40,367 bases of DNA from Rhizopus sp. PT2906 (Eukaryota; Mucoromycota; Mucoromycetes; Mucorales; Rhizopodaceae): the NCBI GenBank assembly GCA_025529335.1, contig JAMYHX010000403.1, forward strand, positions 1 through 40,367, read 5' to 3'. The position numbers and the translations under genes were made by a program. Each line of letters starts with the position of its first letter. Positions within the stretch are counted from its first letter, which is position 1. A model generated the notes under the pieces. It was not told the DNA's origin. It ran no database searches and was given only the letters and a program-made list of their open reading frames with translations. Below, one piece after another: positions 34,701 through 40,367 of this stretch.

Positions 34701-35665
34701 CTTCCTGTTTCTGCTTGATCAAGCGAGTAAACTCTTCTTTTCCGGTGGCAATAGAGTATTTAAAGATATCCATACCATGCGATTTATCCGCATCCGGTTT
34801 GGGAATATGCTCCGTATCATCAAAAGCAGCTTCAAAAGCATTGAGATCGTCATGTTCAAGATATTCTTTAAAACAGCCAGCAGCACAAGCCAAACAGCAA
34901 TCTTTACGATGAATAGAATGCACTTTTTTCATGATTTCATCAACATTCATCGATTCCCTTTGAACCTTTCTGGCTACCCTTTCCTGTGCCTGAGCCGCAG
35001 AACGTAAAGCAGCTTTTGATATACGACCGCCACCAGACTTGCCTTTTTTAGCGCTGGTCCTACCATCTGTTGACGACTTTCTGCGTTTAGCGCCACTTTT
35101 TTTGTTGCCAACAGGGTCCTCATCATCACTATCACCAATTGCTTGCACATATTCTGGTCGCTTCAACGCCATGACTGCGCGGATTTTGGAAATACGAGAT
35201 GGACCAACCCTGTCGCTTTCTCGGATGTTATAACCTGATTCCTGAAGAACTCTTTCCTGGTATGCAGACAAGATATCCAAAGACTCGATTGATTCCTCCG
35301 TCTCCCATCTAACATCAATATTTCCTTCGCGTTGAACCAAATAATGTCTTTCACCCTAAACAACAATTTATCAGACATACAGGGCCTCAATAGGCTGATC
35401 AAATCACTTACGGATTGTATCTTGAAATCAGAGATATCCATTATACGTCCACCACCTTCTCTCTCGACAACAACACGAACAGATGATTTTCTACCATCAG
35501 CACGAGTAGATCTTTTTTTGGCCGAGTACTTGCTCATTGTACGAGTCTATTGAAAACATAAATCAGATACGTTGCTTTTGCAGAATATTGTTTAGTTACT
35601 TGATCCTTTGTTGATGAAGTCTTTTTTGAAGTGCTACGACGGGTTTTTGAAGGAATTCGTGACAT
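25553..35665 (-). CDS. Giant ankyrin-repeat WGR-PARP with C-terminal PBZ-like finger (25 exons)
   Basis: Poly(ADP-ribose) polymerase, probably nuclear. My 25 exons run from 35665-35600 to 25728-25553 and total 8,817 nt (2,938 residues), with every junction in phase; one exon (29923-29897) is 27 nt. Order: a basic Ser/Lys-rich N-terminus with NLS-like patches (AKRRKSS); a Cys cluster (KDCCLACAAGC, about 218-228); a very long ankyrin array (about 230-2260), with repeats such as NALHFAAIFGYVETCKVLIR, TPLHYAVENT and DTALHAAVETGKHQIVRLLL; WGR (about 2270-2370, TRWGGLGEEGQ); PARP regulatory helices (SGLPAGILSMMKLICNYEYL); and a catalytic domain. The triad is intact: His2617 (LLWHGSR), Tyr2651 (GTGVYFAD), Glu2750 (NNEFMVFDE). 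The tail has CFFC, CNNC and a PBZ-like finger (Cys2889, Cys2895, His2903, His2909). Ankyrin-WGR-PARP layout recalls nematode PME-5 rather than vertebrate tankyrase, which lacks WGR. Confidence 0.92.
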
Positions 35666-35725
35666 TGTACTTTTCTTAAAATGATGTTTTAAAAAAGTTG
35701 AAGAAATAAAAGAAAACACCCTGCG

Positions 35726-35733
35726 TTTATATA
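35726..35733 (-). promoter_or_regulatory. TATA box of the PARP gene
   Basis: TATATAAA on the minus strand, 60 bp upstream of the ATG at 35665. Confidence 0.5.
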
Positions 35734-35796
35734 CTTTTTAAAAATAAATCTTGATTAATTTGTACAACATGCATCAAAAGGAGGCTGTGGACAATG

Positions 35797-35838
35797 GTTA
35801 CCATAGCAACTGAGTTTGAAGACTGTTACCATGACAAC
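35797..35838 (-). promoter_or_regulatory. Paired RFX X-box motifs upstream of the PARP gene
   Basis: GTTACCATAGCAAC (35797-35810) fits the RFX X-box consensus GTNRCC-N(0-3)-RGYAAC exactly with a 2-nt spacer. GTTACCATGACAAC (35825-35838) has one mismatch. Start-to-start spacing is 28 bp. They lie 132-173 bp upstream of the PARP ATG and just outside the 3' end of the PARN-like gene, in a 220-bp intergenic region, so PARP is the natural target. Fungal RFX proteins (yeast Rfx1/Crt1) repress DNA-damage genes through such sites; a similar role here is inference. Confidence 0.65.
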
Positions 35839-35885
35839 CGAGCTAAAACCATCAAAAAACCCTTGAAGGCACAATGCGTGCAAGT

Positions 35886-37740
35886 TTATTTACTAGGTGG
35901 CGTATTCATATTTTCATAATATTGAGCGACTGGAGTAATGATAAATTCGTCTTTATATTGTTCTAGGTTAAAATGTTGCGGTATTTGTTCAAATACAAGG
36001 AAACAGGTACTACTGTCATATCGCTCCAATACATGTTTACCGGCCTTAATAAACACTTCTTTTGCCTTGTCCATGTCTAAATGACCGCTTACAGATTGAA
36101 CATGGAATGCAGTCGTTTGATTAATCACTATTTCGTCGTTGACAAAATCAAAGCAATCGAATGCAGATCTGACCAGAACGCTTTTATTAAGGCTGTTCTT
36201 TAACGCTGGATGGACAGTATGGGTATCGAGGAACAAGTTGACCCGTGTGGATCCGTAGTTGTAGACCTCTTCATCTTCACCGTCTTCATACCAGTTATCC
36301 TGTTCATCGTCTGATGATTTGTCTACTTTTGGTTTTCTTTCTACCCGTGGTTCTTCAGCTATCTTGTCGAGCGGATACCGCAATTGTTCTAGATAAGATG
36401 CAAGCTTAAGGAAGGCAGAACCGGTCATGAAAGCGTCATAACCAGCTTCATGAGCCTTTTCAGTCAGATAACGAGGAAACAGAGGATGCATATCAATACG
36501 AGGATTGGTAAAGGCCTCCCTACTGGTTTCAAACCGCAGCTGTTCCAATGCGGTCGCTGTACCAAATATTTTCTATAAAGAGACAGTTCATAACGTTGAC
36601 GTGCATAAAAATGAGCAACTTACATATAATTCAGGTTCAACTGCGCACATGTATTTGGTATCAATCATGCTATGGTTGCACTCTATGAGTTGACTAGTTT
36701 CTGTTGTTGTTATTCTTTATACTTACTTTGGAAACAATTTATGAGCCAACGTTTTAAATTCTTCAAGCGTATCAGGCAAAGGTTGAACAAACTGCCCTAT
36801 CATATGTGACACGTCCAGTAGCATGTTGTGGCCTACAATCATCTTTCCCGACTCTGAAATCATATCAATAACTTTCCTGAATCCTACAGCAAACGTGCAA
36901 TCTCTTTCGATCTTTTCCAGTCTTTCTTTCATACGTGTCTCTTGTTGTTCCTTGGTAAGTTTGGTAACGCGAATAAACCCTTGCATGCCTATGGCGGTTA
37001 AGTCTTCATATCTATTTGACAACAGTTTTTAATAATTGTGTATTTCTCATTTTATAGTCTATAAAGGGATTATTTACTTATTTCTGACCTCTTGATAAAC
37101 AAGTCTTCGCTGGTACGCGTTTTTTGCTACGATATTGACTCCTTCCCCCCTTTGACTATCCCCCAACCATTCATCTATCATCTTTCGAACATTCTGCATA
37201 AATGGAACCTCTTTATCATCAAGAGGAATATCAGGTATATCATCTTTCATCCTTCTAGCTGCTTCTTTTCGATGTAATTCTTCTTCTTCCCGAGTGAGGT
37301 AAGGAATACCCTGATAGACCCACTTGTTAAAGTCGAAGGACTGCTTGACTAAGAAGTCAAATGCCTGGGCCTGTGTCATAAAGAGCCGATTGGTGTGAAC
37401 GGTACCTGTGGCACTTGTAGGGAATATATAAAAGTTGAAGGGTTTAGCAATGTAGCGACCAGCTGAGTCCCAGGTAAAGGTACAGAGGCCAAACTGAATA
37501 ATGACAAACCGTTCAGTCGCTTCCTTATATTCTTCGTAACGTTCTTGAAGAGAATAAAGTCTTTTAGTAGCTAAAGGGCGATGAAGGCCTATATATCGTT
37601 TATGTAAGCTTGGGAAATAGTAAACAAACAATAGAATATGCACCAGACAATTCTGTATCTATTGCAATCACATCGCACTCTTTGATGGCTTTTTCAATTT
37701 CTGGTAATTTGTCGAGAAACTGATGGCGTAAAATCTCCAT
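35886..37740 (-). CDS. PARN-like poly(A)-specific ribonuclease, CAF1/DEDD family (5 exons)
   Basis: 3'-5' exonuclease that shortens poly(A) tails and trims small non-coding RNAs. Exons 37740-37644, 37588-37078, 37011-36727, 36669-36624 and 36572-35886 give 541 residues. DEDDh residues are in place: Asp28 and Glu30 (VIAIDTELSG, the numbering of human PARN), Asp269 (IVGHNMLLDVSHM), and His354/Asp359 (HEAGYDAFMTG). An R3H-like segment sits between the first two blocks (NAYQRRLVYQEVRNKYEDL), favouring PARN over TOE1; no zinc finger is seen. Other family marks are ATERFVIIQFGLCTF and FNFYIFPTS. The C-terminal third would hold the RRM-like cap-binding region, poorly conserved here. It lies downstream of the carrier gene on the same strand. 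Confidence 0.9.
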
Positions 37741-37896
37741 ATTTTTTATGTAGAAAAGCAATGGAATAAAAGGCGCGAGAAGGTCGCGTCAGTCAATTCA
37801 TGCCCCGTTTTTTTTTTTTTTTTTTTTCACAAAGCGGAGTATATGGATGTGTATAAGGGTATCTCTATTTATGATCATTCATAATAAAAAAGGGCT

Positions 37897-39242
37897 CTAA
37901 TGATTTGACAAGTGACGTACAAGCACCAGTGTTTGTTCATAGACCAAGAAGTTTAAAGAATGAATAGGAAAAGCGCGTATTAAGGTAACCGAGATGCCTC
38001 TGTAGAATCCAGCAATTCCATTTCGTTGATAGATCTCTTGAACACACTGTTTTGTGCTTTTGTACTTTGGGAATGGGTGCAATATCTCTTTTTGGATTAA
38101 ACTCTTCACAAGATCTAGCGGGAATACCACAATCCAACACATTATGCCACAAATACCCCCAGCAAGGAATTGCGTACCTGGTCCTGCTGTTGTGTTTTGT
38201 AGGTGACTTAGAAGGTACTTTGTTGTCTCATAGCCTCCAAAATAAACACCTGTTCCGATAGCATCCCTTGCTGTAATTATAACAACAACAGTCCGATTAG
38301 AATTCCTTCTTAAACTTTCCTTTATCATTCTGCTTTTTTCTTTACATTACCCAGGTGAAGACTAAAGCCGCTATATAAACCTAGAGGCCCTCTCTTTTTT
38401 AAGATTTCTTTTGCAGAATGCCAACTTGACGTCGAGGTGTACATGGTGCGCTTATGTGTTATGCAAGGTGAGGTATTTCTTGGTTGTGGGGGACTAGACG
38501 TTGGTGTGACAGGAAGTCCCGCACCTACAGTTCGATTGATAGTGGGTTTAAGGTCGTTATTCACAGGACGCACCATGGCTAGATCACCTGTAGAAATACT
38601 ACTGGCCTGCAGTAAGTATTCTAACTGTTTCTGTATCTTGACAAGTTCAAAAGGGCAACTTAGGGAAGCAATAAACGCACCACTGACTGAACCTGCCGTT
38701 GTCGATACGGTCATGGTTGATAGTAGTGTATTTTGATCAAATACTGTTGGACTGTACTGTTTACAAAATGCCTTGGATTGTTCGTAAACTGAAAATGATA
38801 TAGACTTGATGATACTGACTGTAATCAAGGGTGGTATGATGCCTTTATATACAGTCAATACACATAAGATCATCCATTCATGCTTACTTGCCTCTAAAAA
38901 ACCCTTGTATGCCCTCTTCCTTATAAGTCTGTTTGATACATGCCTTGATAGAATCATAGTGTTGAGTTTGAAGTCTTGTTTTTATAGAATCAAACTATAA
39001 TATGCAGATAAGCTGATGATTGTACGAGTACATATATTTATTACTTTACAGGATAACCTGATATCACGCCAACAACAGCTGCTGTAGAAGCGGCAATGAC
39101 TGTTCTATTGGCTATATTGATATATAATATTAGATATTAAAAAAAGAGAATAGTTGTCTATTTTACCCCACAGAATCTCCTGATATAAGAACTGAAAGGG
39201 TAAAGGGTGAATCTTTCTTTCTAATTTCTCTGGTTCTGGCAT
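37897..39242 (-). CDS. Mitochondrial carrier (SLC25) family protein (5 exons)
   Basis: Inner-membrane solute transporter, substrate not determinable by eye. Exons 39242-39167, 39111-39050, 38994-38892, 38842-38351 and 38270-37897 give 368 residues. All three repeat signatures are present: PFDSIKTRLQ (after the second exon), PFELVKIQKQ and PLDLVKSLIQ, each followed by a G-x-x-G-hairpin (GIQGFFRGIIPP, GPLGLYSGFSLHL, GIAGFYRGISVTL). The layout recalls carnitine/amino-acid type carriers. The matrix loop after the second signature carries a ~60-residue Pro/Ser/Thr-rich insertion, making the protein longer than the usual ~300. Intron 3 uses a GC donor (AG|GCAAGT). The start at 39242 gives an N-terminus (MPEPEKLERKIH) with no presequence, as usual for carriers. 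Confidence 0.9.
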
Positions 39243-40367
39243 GTCGTAAAAACAAGAAGAAGGGAAAAAAGTGGACCTTCACGTCATTGGCCTTTACTTA
39301 TCTGAGATATTCCTGCCAATCAAAACAAGAGCACAGGTTTGCTTTTTTTGAACTTCATTATCAAGAATACTACTGCTTCCCCTTTCCTCTTTTTGATCAA
39401 TAAAGTAATAATGAAACTATTGATTCACTTTAAAAAAGAAATATAATTGAACTATGTTATTTATTCACTGAAACCTGATGTCTTTCTGCCCTCAATTGTT
39501 TTTGCTCTGCTGTTTTGATCTGGTTGTATTTTACGATTCTCCTTTCCATGATATTTGACTGAAAGATGCCCCCTATCCATCCAATATTTGACTGAAAGAT
39601 TCCCTCGTCATTGGATAATATATTGAATTGCCTCATCATATCAGCCTCTTCCTTACTTTCTTTTCCATGTCCTCTATCCTCTGATCACTTTCCTCTATTC
39701 TCTGTCCTCTACTATCTACTCTCTTATATTCTTTCTCTCTCTCTCCCTTTCTTCGTTGTTCCTGGACCTATAATATGTACTTGCCTATTCTACTGTCTTT
39801 ATTCATCAACGTTCTAATACAAGTTCGATACACAATATATGAATTAAGTCGCGAGTTATTTATAGTTTTGAAAAAGATTTCAAGCTTAACTGGCTGTTGT
39901 GCAGTTTAAACTGTTTATGACGACAAAACATATGCTTTATGCCGTCAACTTCTTTTTTAACAAGCTTTGAGAATGCATCTATGCAATTTTATTTTATGCG
40001 TTCGATTATGCGCATATTTTAAAGGAAAAACTATATGCACCAGGAAATGCACCAGAAATTAGACTAATACTTCGAGCGCACCTCTATCCATTATCTGTGA
40101 TGCAGACCAACAAAACTAATCATCATCTTGGTTTTGTTTGTTTTCAAGAAGAAAGAAATGTTGTTATTTGTTCTAGTTTTATGTTGTCAATTGATCAACA
40201 AAGATACAAGAACACGTGTAATTATGATGATATCGTATTTGTAGCAGCTAGAAGAAGCGTCCGTAGTACTGTATTTTCATTAATTATTGGCATTAATTTT
40301 ATAAAATGTTGTCATAAAATAATAAAATTATTTGCGTAAAAAGACGACAAAGAAAAATATGTTTGAA
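39243..40367. other. Downstream gene-free stretch
   Basis: No gene supported. The first ~150 bp should contain the carrier promoter. A 17-bp sequence (ATATTTGACTGAAAGAT) occurs twice with a 33-bp period (39551-39567 and 39584-39600). The 39650-39760 region is CT-rich. Open frames are short and without motifs; a gene entering from beyond the right edge cannot be excluded. Confidence 0.55.

Noticed and set aside
25553..35665. Splitting the PARP locus into separate ankyrin and PARP genes
   Set aside because: Every intermediate junction is phase-compatible, there is no internal stop or promoter-like gap, and total length is divisible by three; a single gene is the simpler reading.
39551..39600. 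Two-copy 33-bp tandem repeat and the minus-strand frame containing it
   Set aside because: Only two copies with a 17-bp conserved core; too little to call a regulatory array or a coding repeat.
1..40367. CRISPR arrays, bacterial operons, rRNA or tRNA genes, complete transposons
   Set aside because: No spaced direct-repeat array, no ribosome-binding-site pattern, no recognisable rRNA/tRNA, and no transposase or reverse transcriptase motifs were seen.

Overview
The window looks like nuclear DNA of an AT-rich filamentous fungus, most likely Mucoromycota (Mucorales-type). It is densely packed with intron-rich genes whose introns are short (about 45-75 bp, GT..AG with T-rich 3' ends). It carries fungal families such as a GH46 chitosanase, an APSES regulator and tandem P450s. 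It has no bacterial-style operons, CRISPR array or complete transposon. Exon-intron models were built by hand from reading frame, splice signals and family motifs. Nearly all major models close in frame across every junction, which supports them.

Layout. 1-1461: no gene seen. 1502-3008 (+): secreted GH46 chitosanase. 3070-4499 (+): Kv-beta-like aldo/keto reductase with altered catalytic residues. 4701-5797 (-): StuA/Efg1-type APSES transcription factor. About 5.8-9.4 kb: gene-poor, with broken coding-like scraps. 9413-11097 (+): unrecognised multi-exon helical protein. 11190-12010 (-): mitochondrial ribosomal protein uS15m. 12518-13625 (+): DHH exopolyphosphatase (PPX1-like). 13742-14779 (+): F-box protein. 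14819-16668 (-): UBA-hairpin-UAS-UBX protein (FAF2/UBXD8-like). 17019-17492 (+): LSm3. 17672-19386 and 22111-23822 (both -): paralogous cytochromes P450 that flank, in opposite orientation, 19918-21867 (+), an NDK-fold protein lacking the catalytic His. 24252-25122 (+): degenerate C2H2-finger protein. 25553-35665 (-): a 25-exon, 2,938-residue ankyrin-WGR-PARP protein. 35886-37740 (-): PARN-like deadenylase. 37897-39242 (-): mitochondrial carrier. 39243-40367: no gene seen.

The most notable locus is the giant PARP. It has a basic N-terminus, a very long ankyrin array, WGR, PARP regulatory and catalytic domains with an intact H-Y-E triad, and then a Cys-rich tail ending in a PBZ-like poly(ADP-ribose)-binding zinc finger. 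Writer and putative reader of poly(ADP-ribose) would therefore sit in one polypeptide. Its 220-bp upstream region holds two RFX-type X-box motifs, the class of site used by Rfx1/Crt1 in the yeast DNA-damage response. Other points of interest are two enzyme-fold proteins with substituted catalytic residues (AKR and NDK), a sharply bounded gene-conversion-like tract between the two P450s that includes a 56-bp identical intron, and a 57-T splice tract. The genes do not form an obvious single pathway; apart from the P450 pair the order looks like ordinary fungal gene packing.
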